From NCBI GenBank assembly GCA_030583865.1, contig CP129479.1:2256819-2320818 (forward strand): DNA of 64,000 bases. The letters run 5' to 3'. Of the stretch, positions 33,806 through 42,624 are shown one piece after another. The position numbers and the translations under genes were made by a program. The notes beneath the pieces are model-generated. The model was not told where the DNA came from. It did not search any database and worked only from the letters and a program-made list of their open reading frames with translations. The DNA comes from Thermodesulfobacteriota bacterium. Lineage in GTDB: Bacteria; Desulfobacterota; GWC2-55-46. Position 1 is the stretch's first letter. Each line of letters opens with the position of its first letter.

Positions 33806-34189
33806 ATGAAGAGAACGCGCTTCTGGACTCTCCTCCTGGCTTGTATCGGTATGGCCGCAGGGTTGCTCGTTCCGGGCAGCGGCCAGGCGGAATACGGGGA
33901 CATAGTCCTCAACAACAAGTCAGAGAGCATGCAAAAGGCCGGAGTGGACCCGGTCCTCTTTCCGCATTGGTTCCACAGGATCAGGTTCAAGTGCAAGGTT
34001 TGCCACGAGGACATATTCATCCTCAAAAAGGGCGCCAACGACATCAACATGGCCGCCATAATGAGCGGCGAGTTCTGCGGCAAATGCCACAACGGACTGG
34101 TAGCCTGGGAGCCTCTTTATTGCGACAGGTGCCATAGCTACAAAGGCGATCCGGCGGCGGCCGGCGCTCCAAGCAGGATTTCCGAATAA
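33806..34189 (+). CDS. Trihaem c7-type cytochrome 1
   Basis: A 127-residue periplasmic protein with signal peptide (1-28) and three haem sites (CKVCH, CGKCH, CDRCH). The order GDIVLNNKSESM, FPHWFH, CHEDIF, INMAAIMSGEFCGKCHNG matches the c(7)-type trihaem domain, found singly or in tandem arrays in metal-reducing bacteria. Histidines in FPHWFHR are expected distal ligands. First of three related genes behind one promoter. Confidence 0.9.
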   Translation: MKRTRFWTLLLACIGMAAGLLVPGSGQAEYGDIVLNNKSESMQKAGVDPVLFPHWFHRIRFKCKVCHEDIFILKKGANDINMAAIMSGEFCGKCHNGLVAWEPLYCDRCHSYKGDPAAAGAPSRISE

Positions 34190-34201
34190 AGGAGGATTGA
34201 G

Positions 34202-34861
34202 ATGAACGCATCTTCATTCAGAAAATTGAAGGTCGCTCTCCTCTGCTCGCTTGTGGCGGTAATCGGCTATACTTTCGCCGGCACGGTCGCCGACGCGGCG
34301 CAGACAAAGAGGCAGCAGCCACCAGCATCCAAGGAAACGGCGCCTCCGCCAAAGATAGACCCCAACGACCCGTCGAGCGTCATCTACCTCGACAGCGCCG
34401 GGAAGCCGGCAGGCATAGGCGACCCGAACAAGCCCGCGAGCGAGGCCTTCAAGGCCGGCATGGGCTGGCACCCGCAGGCCCTTTCAGCCGCAGGGCTCCC
34501 CAAGGACAGGTACGGGCTCGTCGACTGGGCGAAGCTCGTGAGGCAGAACATAATAAACCCCAAGCACTCGCTCGACCCGGCCGAGGAAGAGGCCCCGCCC
34601 CTTAAAATGGACGTGGTGATACCGGCCAAGGGCGACTTCGTGGACGACGTCATATACCCGCACGAGATGCACACCTACTGGCTCAAGTGCGACGTATGCC
34701 ATCCCCAGATATTCGTCCCCGCAAGGGGCGCGAACGAAATGACGATGGTGGGCATAGTTAAGGGCGACTGGTGCGGCAGGTGCCACGGGAAGGTGGCCTT
34801 CCCGCTCACGGACTGCAATAAGTGCCATTCCGTGCCCAAGAACAAGGCCTCGAAGAAGTAA
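34202..34861 (+). CDS. Trihaem c7-type cytochrome 2 with long N-terminal extension
   Basis: A 219-residue protein: signal peptide or anchor (about 8-32), a Pro-rich linker, a segment of about 80 residues of unknown fold (SVIYLDSAGKPAGIGDPNKP, AGLPKDRYGLVDWAKLV), then one trihaem domain (CDVCH, CGRCH, CNKCH). The extra segment is not in its neighbours and may dock to a partner. AAAGGAGGA lies before the ATG. Confidence 0.88.
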   Translation: MNASSFRKLKVALLCSLVAVIGYTFAGTVADAAQTKRQQPPASKETAPPPKIDPNDPSSVIYLDSAGKPAGIGDPNKPASEAFKAGMGWHPQALSAAGLPKDRYGLVDWAKLVRQNIINPKHSLDPAEEEAPPLKMDVVIPAKGDFVDDVIYPHEMHTYWLKCDVCHPQIFVPARGANEMTMVGIVKGDWCGRCHGKVAFPLTDCNKCHSVPKNKASKK

Positions 34862-34866
34862 TCCGT

Positions 34867-35208
34867 ATGCGGCCAGGCTTGATCGCGTTCGTAGCTGCCC
34901 TGGCGATGGCACTGCCGGGAACCGTACCGGCGGCGGCCGTTGGAGACATAGTGCTCGACTCCAAATCAGGGAGCATGGGCAAGGCGGGCGTCGGGCCGGT
35001 CGTTTACCCGCACGCGCTTCACGAGAAGCTCTATAAATGCGCCGCATGCCACCCGAAGATTTTCAAGGAGAAGGCCGGCGCGACAGAGATGTCGATGAAG
35101 CTCAACATGGAGGGCAAGCTCTGCGGCTCTCCGAACTGCCACAACAGCGAGAAGGCCTTCCCGCTTTACAATTGCGTCAAGTGCCATACCAAAGCAGGGG
35201 CGAAGTGA
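34867..35208 (+). CDS. Trihaem c7-type cytochrome 3 with a CX4CH site
   Basis: A 113-residue protein with signal peptide (1-22) and three haem sites: CAACH, CGSPNCH and CVKCH. The middle site is C-x4-C-H rather than CXXCH, a known but less common variant in c3-type cytochromes. The start ATG 34867 follows the previous stop by 5 bp. The stop codon lies inside the operon's terminator stem. Confidence 0.87.
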   Translation: MRPGLIAFVAALAMALPGTVPAAAVGDIVLDSKSGSMGKAGVGPVVYPHALHEKLYKCAACHPKIFKEKAGATEMSMKLNMEGKLCGSPNCHNSEKAFPLYNCVKCHTKAGAK

Positions 35209-35227
35209 TCCGCCCCTGCTTTTTTTC
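35193..35227 (+). terminator. Terminator of the trihaem cytochrome operon
   Basis: AGCAGGGGCG / CGCCCCTGCT stem followed by a T7 run. The left arm overlaps the last codons of cytochrome 3. Confidence 0.9.
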
Positions 35228-35260
35228 ATCCCTTCGCTGAAATCCTCTCATAATGCGCTT

Positions 35261-35998
35261 TTAATTGGATTGTTCCCCCAGGAGGGCCGCCGCCTCCCTG
35301 TCAACATGCCACACGACCTCCCTGGCTTCGACCAGTCCGGCCGGACCGGCCCCCGGCGCTTCGCCCCGCAGGACGTCCCTCAAGGCCGCAGCCTTGTCCC
35401 AGCCGGAGGTGAGGAACATTGCCTTGCGGGACTCCCTGAGGGCGCTTATGGTGAGCGTCACCCTCCACGAGCCGAGCATGCTTACGTAGTTCTCGGTGAC
35501 GAGCCTTTCCTTCTCTCCGAGGGCATTTGTCCCCTGGAAGACTGAGAGCGTGTGGCCGTCTGCGCCGAGTCCCAGGAGCACGAGGTCGAAAGGGGGCGGC
35601 TTTCCGGGGCCGAGGCTGAAAAACGACCGTATCTCGTCCTCATAGGCCCGGGCAGCCTCTTCCGGGGGGAGCTCCCCTTTTATGCGGTGGATGTTTTCGG
35701 GAGGTATCGCTATCCGGGAGATGAGGCTTTCGCTTGCCGCCTTGAAATTGCTCTCGTCGCTCTCGGGCGGGACGCACCTTTCGTCGCCCCAGAAAAGGTG
35801 CACGCGGCTCCACTCGATCTTGTCGCGGTATTCCGCGCCAAGGAGCTCGTACAGCGCCCTGGGGGTCCTTCCGCCCGAAAGGACTGCCGTAAAAAAGCCC
35901 CTCTCGCGGACGGCTGCCCTGCCGGCATCATGGAATATCGAGGCGGCACCCCTTGCAAGCTCCTTTACCCCGCGGTGGATGACAAGGCCTTTTCTCAT
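35261..35998 (-). CDS. pgl: 6-phosphogluconolactonase
   Basis: A 245-residue NagB-fold lactonase with LSGGRTPRALYELL, WGDERCVPP and GLGADGHTLSVF, the motifs of the DevB/SOL group. It hydrolyses 6-phosphogluconolactone made by Zwf in the cytoplasm. It is the last gene of the six-gene pentose-phosphate operon, 10 bp after glk. Confidence 0.93.
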   Translation of the reverse strand: MRKGLVIHRGVKELARGAASIFHDAGRAAVRERGFFTAVLSGGRTPRALYELLGAEYRDKIEWSRVHLFWGDERCVPPESDESNFKAASESLISRIAIPPENIHRIKGELPPEEAARAYEDEIRSFFSLGPGKPPPFDLVLLGLGADGHTLSVFQGTNALGEKERLVTENYVSMLGSWRVTLTISALRESRKAMFLTSGWDKAAALRDVLRGEAPGAGPAGLVEAREVVWHVDREAAALLGEQSN

Positions 35999-36008
35999 CC
36001 GCGTCCCC

Positions 36009-37040
36009 CTACTTCCCGTTGGCCCCGATTATCCTCTCGGCCCTTTCCCCGGCGAGAAGGGCCGCGTAGCTCGCCGCGCCCATGAGCCCGGTCCTGTCAT
36101 TGAGGATCACACGGACAGGGATGCCTGCCATGAAATCCCTGAACCTGCCCTTGTCCCTGAAGGCTTCGAGGAACCCGCCTTTCTTTAACGCTTCGATTAT
36201 CTTCGGAGCGATCCCTCCGCCGATGTAGACCCCGGCAATCGAAAGGGCCTTCAAGGCCAGGTTTCCCGCCTCCGCGCCGTATACAGAGACGAAAAGGGCA
36301 AGGGCTTCTTTACAGTCCGCGTCCGTGCCGTTTATCGCCTCGTCCGATATAACTGGAGCAGCGCCTTCGGCTTCCATCCTCGCCCGAAGGCGCTCAGGCG
36401 GCTTCCTGTCATTTTTCGCAAGCAGGAACTCGTATATGTTCGCGAGGCCCGGGCCTGAGACTATCCTTTCATAGCTCACGTGCCCGTACCTGGGAATGAG
36501 GTATTGAAGCAGCCCTATTTCAATGTCGTTCCTCGGGCCGAAGTCCGTGTGCCCGCCTTCGGAAGCGGACGGCCTGAACCCCTCTGCTTCCCTCACGAGT
36601 ATCGCCTCTCCGAGCCCCGTTCCGGCGGCTATGAGCGCCGCGTTTCCGGGCCCTGCGGCCCCCTCCTGCAAGGCTAAAAAATCAGCCTTGCCCAGCAGCC
36701 CTACGCCCCATCCCAGGGCCTCGAGGTCGTTTATGAGGCCGAGCTTTTTGAGCCCGAACCTTTTCTTAAGCCCCTCGCCGTCAACTACCCAGCCGAGGTT
36801 CGTGAGAGTGCAGCGGTTCCCGATAATCGGGCATGCGAGCCCGAGGGCCGCGCCCTCGACCTTCGGGGCCTCGCCCTCCTCCAGGAACTCGCCGAGTATG
36901 GCCTCCGGCCCGGAGTAGCGTTCGTTGGAGTATACGCTTTCTCTTATGGAGGAGAGCGCACCTGCGGAGAGCGCGTAAAGCGCCATGTAGGTCTTTGTGC
37001 CGCCTATGTCTCCGGCGAGGACGAGCCGCTCACCCTTCAT
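36009..37040 (-). CDS. glk: Glucokinase (Glk family)
   Basis: A 343-residue kinase with the phosphate-binding motif [14 protein letters not shown] near the N-terminus and [11 protein letters not shown] in the middle, typical of the PF02685 glucokinases rather than ROK kinases. It makes glucose 6-phosphate for Zwf. Its start overlaps the zwf stop by 11 nt. Confidence 0.92.
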   Translation of the reverse strand: MKGERLVLAGDIGGTKTYMALYALSAGALSSIRESVYSNERYSGPEAILGEFLEEGEAPKVEGAALGLACPIIGNRCTLTNLGWVVDGEGLKKRFGLKKLGLINDLEALGWGVGLLGKADFLALQEGAAGPGNAALIAAGTGLGEAILVREAEGFRPSASEGGHTDFGPRNDIEIGLLQYLIPRYGHVSYERIVSGPGLANIYEFLLAKNDRKPPERLRARMEAEGAAPVISDEAINGTDADCKEALALFVSVYGAEAGNLALKALSIAGVYIGGGIAPKIIEALKKGGFLEAFRDKGRFRDFMAGIPVRVILNDRTGLMGAASYAALLAGERAERIIGANGK

Positions 37041-38592
37041 AGTTCACCCAGGCCCTCCCGTCCCTTGCCATCATCCTTTCCGCCTCGGCCGGGCCGAAGC
37101 TCCCGGCCCTGTAAAGGTGGAGGTCCGATCTTCCGGGACCCTTGCCGTCCGCGCGGTCGAGTGCCGGGCCGAGCCAGCTCCAGCTGAGTTCCATTCCGTC
37201 CCTCCTTACGAAGAGCATCTTGTCGCCAGTCATGCAGTCCATGAGCACTCTCTCGTAAGCGTCGAGCACCAGCCCCTGATAGCCGGAGAGGTATGAAAAA
37301 TCCATGACCACGTCCCTCAGGCAGACCCTCGACCCCGGGTTCTTGGCGTGGAACTTGAGCTGTATCCTCTCGTCCGGCTGTATCCTCATTATGAGGGCGT
37401 TGGGGCCTATCTCGCCGGGGAAAACGCCCCTGAACATGAGGTGCGGCACGTTCTTGAACTGAATGGTTATTTGCGTGAAGCGGCTCCTGAGCCTCTTCCC
37501 CGAGCGGAGGTAAAAAGGGACCCCCTGCCATCTCCAGTTGTCTATGTGCGCCTTCATGGCGGCGAAGGTCGGCACGATCGAATGGCTGGAGACCCCCTCC
37601 TCCTCGGTATACCCTTTCACGTGCCTGCCCTCTGATTCGCCTTCCACATATTGCCCGAGGACAAGCGATTCGTCGAGCAGGCTGTCGAGCGGACGGATCG
37701 CCCTCAAAAGCTTCACCCTCTCGTCCCTGACAAGTTCGGACGAGTAGACCGAGGGCGGCTCCATCGTGACAAAGGAAAGGACCTGCAGCATGTGGTTCTG
37801 GAAGATGTCCCTCAAGACCCCCGACTCCTCGTAGAAGCCCGCCCTCTTTCCTATGCCGATGGATTCCGCCACGGTTATCTGGACGTGGTCTATGAAGTGC
37901 CTGTTCCAGACCGGCTCGAATATGGCGTTCGCGAACCTGAACATCATTATGTTCTGGACGGTGTCCTTGCCGAGGTAGTGGTCTATCCTGAAGACCTGCC
38001 CTTCGCGGAGGCAGCGGCCCACGGTCTCCTCGAGGGCGAGAGCGCTTGCGAGGTCCCTGCCGTGGGGCTTCTCGATGACGAGCCTCACCCAGCCGCCCTC
38101 CTCTCTGAAAAGGCCCGCGCCCGCGGTGGACTCTATGATGTCGGAGTAGACCGATGGAGGGGTGGCGAGATAGAACATCCTGTTCCCGCCGGTCCCGTAC
38201 TCCCCTGCCTTCTCGTGAAGGAACGCCTTGAGCGCGCCCAAGGACGCGCTGTCCCCGTAGTCGGCCCTCCTGTAATAAAGCCTGCCGGCGAATTCGGCCC
38301 ATGCGGACTCGTCGAAGTTGCCGGCCTTCTTCACCGCCTTTTCCATCTCGGCGCGGAAAGAGCCGTCGTCGAGCTCGGTCCTCGCGACCCCGAGCATGAA
38401 AAAGTTACTGGAAAGGAGCTTGTTCCTGAAGAGGAAAAAGAGGGCCGGGAGGAGCTTCCTTTTCGTAAGGTCGCCGGAGGCCCCGAATATCACCATCGCG
38501 CACGGGTCCGGGGCCGTCTCCTCGCAGGGCTGGCCCGTTGCGGCGACCTTGCCGATCCTTATGGCCGGGCGCCCTTCTGAACTGTCGTCCAT
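37030..38592 (-). CDS. zwf: Glucose-6-phosphate 1-dehydrogenase
   Basis: A 520-residue enzyme with the nucleotide motif [12 protein letters not shown] and the active site [13 protein letters not shown]. It oxidises glucose 6-phosphate and reduces NADP+ in the cytoplasm. ATG 38592 is chosen; a GTG two codons upstream is the alternative. It sits between gnd and glk. Confidence 0.95.
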   Translation of the reverse strand: MDDSSEGRPAIRIGKVAATGQPCEETAPDPCAMVIFGASGDLTKRKLLPALFFLFRNKLLSSNFFMLGVARTELDDGSFRAEMEKAVKKAGNFDESAWAEFAGRLYYRRADYGDSASLGALKAFLHEKAGEYGTGGNRMFYLATPPSVYSDIIESTAGAGLFREEGGWVRLVIEKPHGRDLASALALEETVGRCLREGQVFRIDHYLGKDTVQNIMMFRFANAIFEPVWNRHFIDHVQITVAESIGIGKRAGFYEESGVLRDIFQNHMLQVLSFVTMEPPSVYSSELVRDERVKLLRAIRPLDSLLDESLVLGQYVEGESEGRHVKGYTEEEGVSSHSIVPTFAAMKAHIDNWRWQGVPFYLRSGKRLRSRFTQITIQFKNVPHLMFRGVFPGEIGPNALIMRIQPDERIQLKFHAKNPGSRVCLRDVVMDFSYLSGYQGLVLDAYERVLMDCMTGDKMLFVRRDGMELSWSWLGPALDRADGKGPGRSDLHLYRAGSFGPAEAERMMARDGRAWVNYEG

Positions 38593-38644
38593 CTTCACCT
38601 GTTTTCCATCGGATTATTCGCTAACGGGTTTTCCGAGTATCCAA

Positions 38645-38677
38645 TAGCTTGCTGAAAAAACTCCGTTTTTATTCAGG
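38645..38677. repeat. Family B end fragment overlapping the gnd stop
   Basis: TAGCTTGCTGAAAAAACTCC followed by GTTTTTATTCAGG equals the left end of the family B copy at 50961. The last two gnd codons and its TAA stop lie within it. Confidence 0.7.
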
Positions 38678-39580
38678 GACGCGCTTTACGGCATGGCCGC
38701 CGAACTCCTCCCTCAAGGCGGCAAGGAGCTTTTCTCCAAAGGGCTCCTCCTGCCTGGAGCGGAACCTCCGCATGAGTGACTCGGTTATGGCCGGGATGCT
38801 TACGCCCATGTCCACCGCCTCCTTGACCATCCACCTGCCCTCGCCAGAGTCCTCGACGTATCCGATTATGGATTCGAGCCCGTCTTCCTTATCAAAAGCG
38901 CTCTCAAGGAGCTCCAGCAGCCATGACCGCACGACGCTTCCCCTGTTCCAGAGGCGCGCAAGCTCAGCGTTCCTGATTCCCTCGCCGTACGGAGAGGCCT
39001 TTATGAGCTCGAAACCTTCCGCATAGGCCTCCATGAGGCCGTATTCTATCCCGTTATGCACCATCTTCATGAAATGCCCTGCGCCGACCTCTCCGCACCA
39101 GAGATAGCCTCCGGGCGGGGCGAGGGTCTTAAGGACCGGCTCCAGGACTTCGAACGCGGCCCTCTCACCGCCTATCATCGTGCAATAGCCTTTTTCGAGC
39201 CCCCATATGCCTCCGCTTACGCCGGCGTCCACGTAACGAAGCCCGAGCGGCTTTAGACCCTCGGACCTCCGGAGGTCGTCCTTGTAATATGTATTCCCGC
39301 CCTCCACCACCATATCTCCGGATGCCAGGAGCGGCTTAAGAGACTCTATGGTGTCGTCCACTGGCCTGCCTGCCGGGAGCATCATCCAGACGGTCCTCGG
39401 CCTCGGGAGCTTATCGACCAGTTCGGCGAGCGAATATGCGCCCTCGATGCCTTCCGCCTCGGCGCTCTTCGTCGCCTGTGCCGTCCTGTTGTAGCCGACA
39501 ACCCTGTGCCCGCCCCTCGCGAGCCGCCTGGCCATGTTGAGCCCCATGCGGCCCAGGCCTATCATGCCGACGTCCATCAT
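38669..39580 (-). CDS. gnd: 6-phosphogluconate dehydrogenase, decarboxylating (short type)
   Basis: A 303-residue short-form (GntZ/YqeC-like) enzyme with MIGLGRMGLNMARRL, SGGIWGLEKGYCTMIGG and KMVHNGIEYG active-site motifs. The short form is often NAD+-preferring. The last codons and TAA stop fall in a repeat fragment, so the natural C-terminus may have been altered slightly. Confidence 0.93.
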   Translation of the reverse strand: MMDVGMIGLGRMGLNMARRLARGGHRVVGYNRTAQATKSAEAEGIEGAYSLAELVDKLPRPRTVWMMLPAGRPVDDTIESLKPLLASGDMVVEGGNTYYKDDLRRSEGLKPLGLRYVDAGVSGGIWGLEKGYCTMIGGERAAFEVLEPVLKTLAPPGGYLWCGEVGAGHFMKMVHNGIEYGLMEAYAEGFELIKASPYGEGIRNAELARLWNRGSVVRSWLLELLESAFDKEDGLESIIGYVEDSGEGRWMVKEAVDMGVSIPAITESLMRRFRSRQEEPFGEKLLAALREEFGGHAVKRVPE

Positions 39581-39601
39581 CCCTCCCGGTGCATCGCTTT
39601 T

Positions 39602-42448
39602 TTATTGAGCGCTCTTGAGAAGAGACTCGAATTCCCTGAGGCACCCTGTGCCGGGTTCCTTCATGTCAACGAGCGCGACCCTCAGGCCCTTGGAGTCGAG
39701 CGCCTCCATGTCGCCGTAGGCCTGCGAGAGCTCAAGCTCTGAAAAGCTGAAATTGCTCCCAGGCACTTTAATGTCATCCCCGGGCCTGTGGCAGAGGATG
39801 AGGAACACGCCGCTACGCGGCCCGCCCTTATGCAGCTGCCCTGTAGAGTGCAGGTACCTCGGCCCGTACCCGAGCTGGACCGCCGCGCCCGTCATCTCTC
39901 TCAGCGTTCTCCTCAGGCTTTCAAGCCCCGCTCCTATCCCGGTGTCAGAGGGGTTGTAATAGGCGAGGAGGCCTATGTAGTCGCCCGCCCCTACCAGGCC
40001 CACGAACTCCTTGAGCATCTTTCCAGGGTCGGAATCAACGGCCCCGAGCTTATCGAAGGTGTTCCTCCCGAGGCGCACCCCGAACCTTTCCGCCTCAGTG
40101 CCGATGCCGGGAGGCTTGAGCCCGTCGGGTTTCCCGATGCTGTTGAGCCTAGATATGGTAAGCTTCTTGGCGAGCTCTACATCAGGCTGGTCAAAGGGGT
40201 TTATGCCGAGTATCTGCCCGGCTACTGCCGTAGCTATCTCCCACCTCAGGAACTCGCCGCCGAGCTCGTACTTGCTCTCGAGCCTGAAATCGATGATGGG
40301 ATGCCCGTCCTCGGCCAGCCGTTTCAAGGCCCGTCCGCGCTCGGCGTCCTCTTCTCCGAGCGTGATGGATATGAAGACCCTGTCGTTCCCGTAGCTTCCC
40401 GGGTCCCCGAGCGGCTCGCCCACGACTGGCACGAGCCCCTTCCCCTCCTTGCCGGTGCTCTCCGCTATGAGCTGCTCAAGCCACATGCCGAACGGCGCTA
40501 TCTCTTTCGAGATGAAAAAAGTGAGCTTGTCCCTTCCGAGCCTCCCGAGCGTGCCGAGCGCGGCACCGAGCATGAGGACCGGGTTCTCGTCGGTCGCGCA
40601 CGGATGGACCGCCGCCTCCACCCTCGATGCGTGCTCAAGGAGCATTGTGAGGTCCATGCCAATGAGGCCGGCTGGAACGAGCCCGAAATATGAAAGCACT
40701 GAGAACCTGCCGCCTATGTCGCTCGGGTTCGTGAATAGCTTCCTGAAACCGTACTTCCGGGCAAAGCCCTCCAACGGCGTGCCGGGGTCGGTTATGGCGA
40801 TAAAGCTCTTCCCTGCCGCCTCGCCCATGCCTGAAGACAACTTATCGTGGAAGAACTCGAATAGGCTCAGAGGCTCTATGGTCGAGCCGGACTTGCTCGA
40901 CACGATAAACAGCGTCCTCTCCGGGTCGATGGCCCTTGCGACCGAGCTTACGGCCTCCGGGTCGGTAGAGTCCAGGACCGTAAGCCCGGGATACCCCGGG
41001 GCGCTGCCGAAGGCCTCGGCAAAGACGAGAGGAGCGAGGCTCGACCCGCCCATGCCTAAGAGGACCGCGTCCCTGAAGCCCGCCTCCTTCACCTCTTTCG
41101 CGAAGCCTTCTATCTCGCCTATATGGTCGTCCATTATCTCGGCCAGGGCCACCCAGCCGAGCGCGTCCTTTATGAGCTTCCTGTCCTCGGGCCCCGTCTT
41201 CCAGAGGGTGGGGTCCTTGGCCCAGAGCCTCTCAAGGAAGTTTTCGCTCCCGACCTCCTGGAGCGCCTCGGAGACGGCTGCCTCGAACCCGTTCAGGGAA
41301 AACCTAACGGCAAACGCCTTCTTTCTTTCCAGCGCCTCCCTTTTAGCGGCTATCGAGGAGAGTATGCCGATATAGGAGACGGAGAAGGCGTCTATGCCCT
41401 CCTTTTCGAGCCTGTCGGTCGCCGCCCGGTAGTCGATGCCGAGGGACTTTATCTCCTCGAAGACCTTTTCCGGGCCGTCGAACTCCTCGACGAGGGCCGG
41501 CTCGGCCTTGCCGTGGTCGTAGAAGGCGAGCATCGTATGGAGCGGCATGGTGTTCACCGTGCCGCTCATGACGAGCTCCTCGACGTATTTGACATCAGAA
41601 TAGCGCGGGTTCTTGGTCCCGGTGCTCGCCCAGAGGAGCCTCTGGGGCCTTGCACCTGCGTCCTTCAACTTCCTGAACCTCTCCCCCGAGTATATCTCCC
41701 CGAATTTGAGATAGGCGAGCTTCGCGTTGGCAACGGCCACCCTGCCGAGAAGGGATTTGAAGTGCGCCTTCTCGTCATTCGATTTTGAGCGCTCTATCCT
41801 TTCCTCCATTGTCCTGTCGAAAATGGAATCGACCCTGCTCACGAAAAAACTCGCCACACTCGATATGTTGTCCACCGGCAGGCCGTTCGAAAGCCTCTTC
41901 TCAAGCCCCCTTATGTAGGCGTCCGCTACCTCCGCGTACCGGTCGACTGAGAAGAGGAGCGTGACGTTTATGTTCCGGCCTTCGAGCGTAAGCTCCTCGA
42001 GCGCCTTCAGACCCTCGACGGTGCCCGGCACCTTTACCATGACGTTCGGCCTGTCCACGGCCTCAAAAAGCCTCCTCGCCTCGTCGATGGTCGAGCCCGC
42101 GTCCCCGGCAAGCCTCGGGTCGACCTCGATGGAGACGAACCCGTCGATGCCGCCCGTGGCCTTTGAGGACTCGGCCATGACGTCGGCAGCCAGCCTTATG
42201 TCCCTCGTAACCAGCCTTTCGAGTATGGCGTCGTCGTCGAGGCCTTCCTTGAGGAGCCTGCGGATGTCCTCGTCGTACTCGGTCGTCCCAGCTATGGCCC
42301 TCTCGAAGGTATTTGGGTTCGAGGTCACGCCCGATACGGCGTACTCGTCCATGAAGCGCTTGAGCTCCCCTGAGGTGACGAGGCCCTTCCGGAGGTTGTC
42401 ATACCAGACGCTCTGGCCGATCTTGTTAAGCTCTATCAAGGGGTTCAT
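39602..42448 (-). CDS. tal-pgi: Transaldolase / glucose-6-phosphate isomerase fusion
   Basis: A 948-residue bifunctional protein. Residues 1 to about 370 are transaldolase (Schiff-base lysine in MVKVPGTVEGLKAL); about 395 to the end is phosphoglucose isomerase (SSKSGSTIEPL, GGRFSVLSYFGL, HSTGQLHKGGP). The fusion links the pentose and hexose ends of the cycle. ATG 42448 is chosen for its AGGAG at 6 nt; the longer frame lacks a ribosome site. No separate pgi is in the window. Confidence 0.94.
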   Translation of the reverse strand: MNPLIELNKIGQSVWYDNLRKGLVTSGELKRFMDEYAVSGVTSNPNTFERAIAGTTEYDEDIRRLLKEGLDDDAILERLVTRDIRLAADVMAESSKATGGIDGFVSIEVDPRLAGDAGSTIDEARRLFEAVDRPNVMVKVPGTVEGLKALEELTLEGRNINVTLLFSVDRYAEVADAYIRGLEKRLSNGLPVDNISSVASFFVSRVDSIFDRTMEERIERSKSNDEKAHFKSLLGRVAVANAKLAYLKFGEIYSGERFRKLKDAGARPQRLLWASTGTKNPRYSDVKYVEELVMSGTVNTMPLHTMLAFYDHGKAEPALVEEFDGPEKVFEEIKSLGIDYRAATDRLEKEGIDAFSVSYIGILSSIAAKREALERKKAFAVRFSLNGFEAAVSEALQEVGSENFLERLWAKDPTLWKTGPEDRKLIKDALGWVALAEIMDDHIGEIEGFAKEVKEAGFRDAVLLGMGGSSLAPLVFAEAFGSAPGYPGLTVLDSTDPEAVSSVARAIDPERTLFIVSSKSGSTIEPLSLFEFFHDKLSSGMGEAAGKSFIAITDPGTPLEGFARKYGFRKLFTNPSDIGGRFSVLSYFGLVPAGLIGMDLTMLLEHASRVEAAVHPCATDENPVLMLGAALGTLGRLGRDKLTFFISKEIAPFGMWLEQLIAESTGKEGKGLVPVVGEPLGDPGSYGNDRVFISITLGEEDAERGRALKRLAEDGHPIIDFRLESKYELGGEFLRWEIATAVAGQILGINPFDQPDVELAKKLTISRLNSIGKPDGLKPPGIGTEAERFGVRLGRNTFDKLGAVDSDPGKMLKEFVGLVGAGDYIGLLAYYNPSDTGIGAGLESLRRTLREMTGAAVQLGYGPRYLHSTGQLHKGGPRSGVFLILCHRPGDDIKVPGSNFSFSELELSQAYGDMEALDSKGLRVALVDMKEPGTGCLREFESLLKSAQ

Positions 42449-42624
42449 AAAGGACTCCTGGACCGGAAAAACTCCTCCGGAAAAGAACGGGGCCCTCAGC
42501 AAGGCGCGCGCAACCGCCCGCCCCGCAAGGGACTTTCGATTAAAGGCAAGAAGGACCTGGGAAACGGATATACAGAAGGCCGGTTTAACTTTTTCAGGGC
42601 CTGCTGTAAACTATAGCAGGGATA

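Noticed and set aside
37037-38302. Long minus-strand open frame inside zwf
   Set aside because: Arg/Gly-rich shadow frame typical of GC-rich genes; Zwf motifs are in the other frame.
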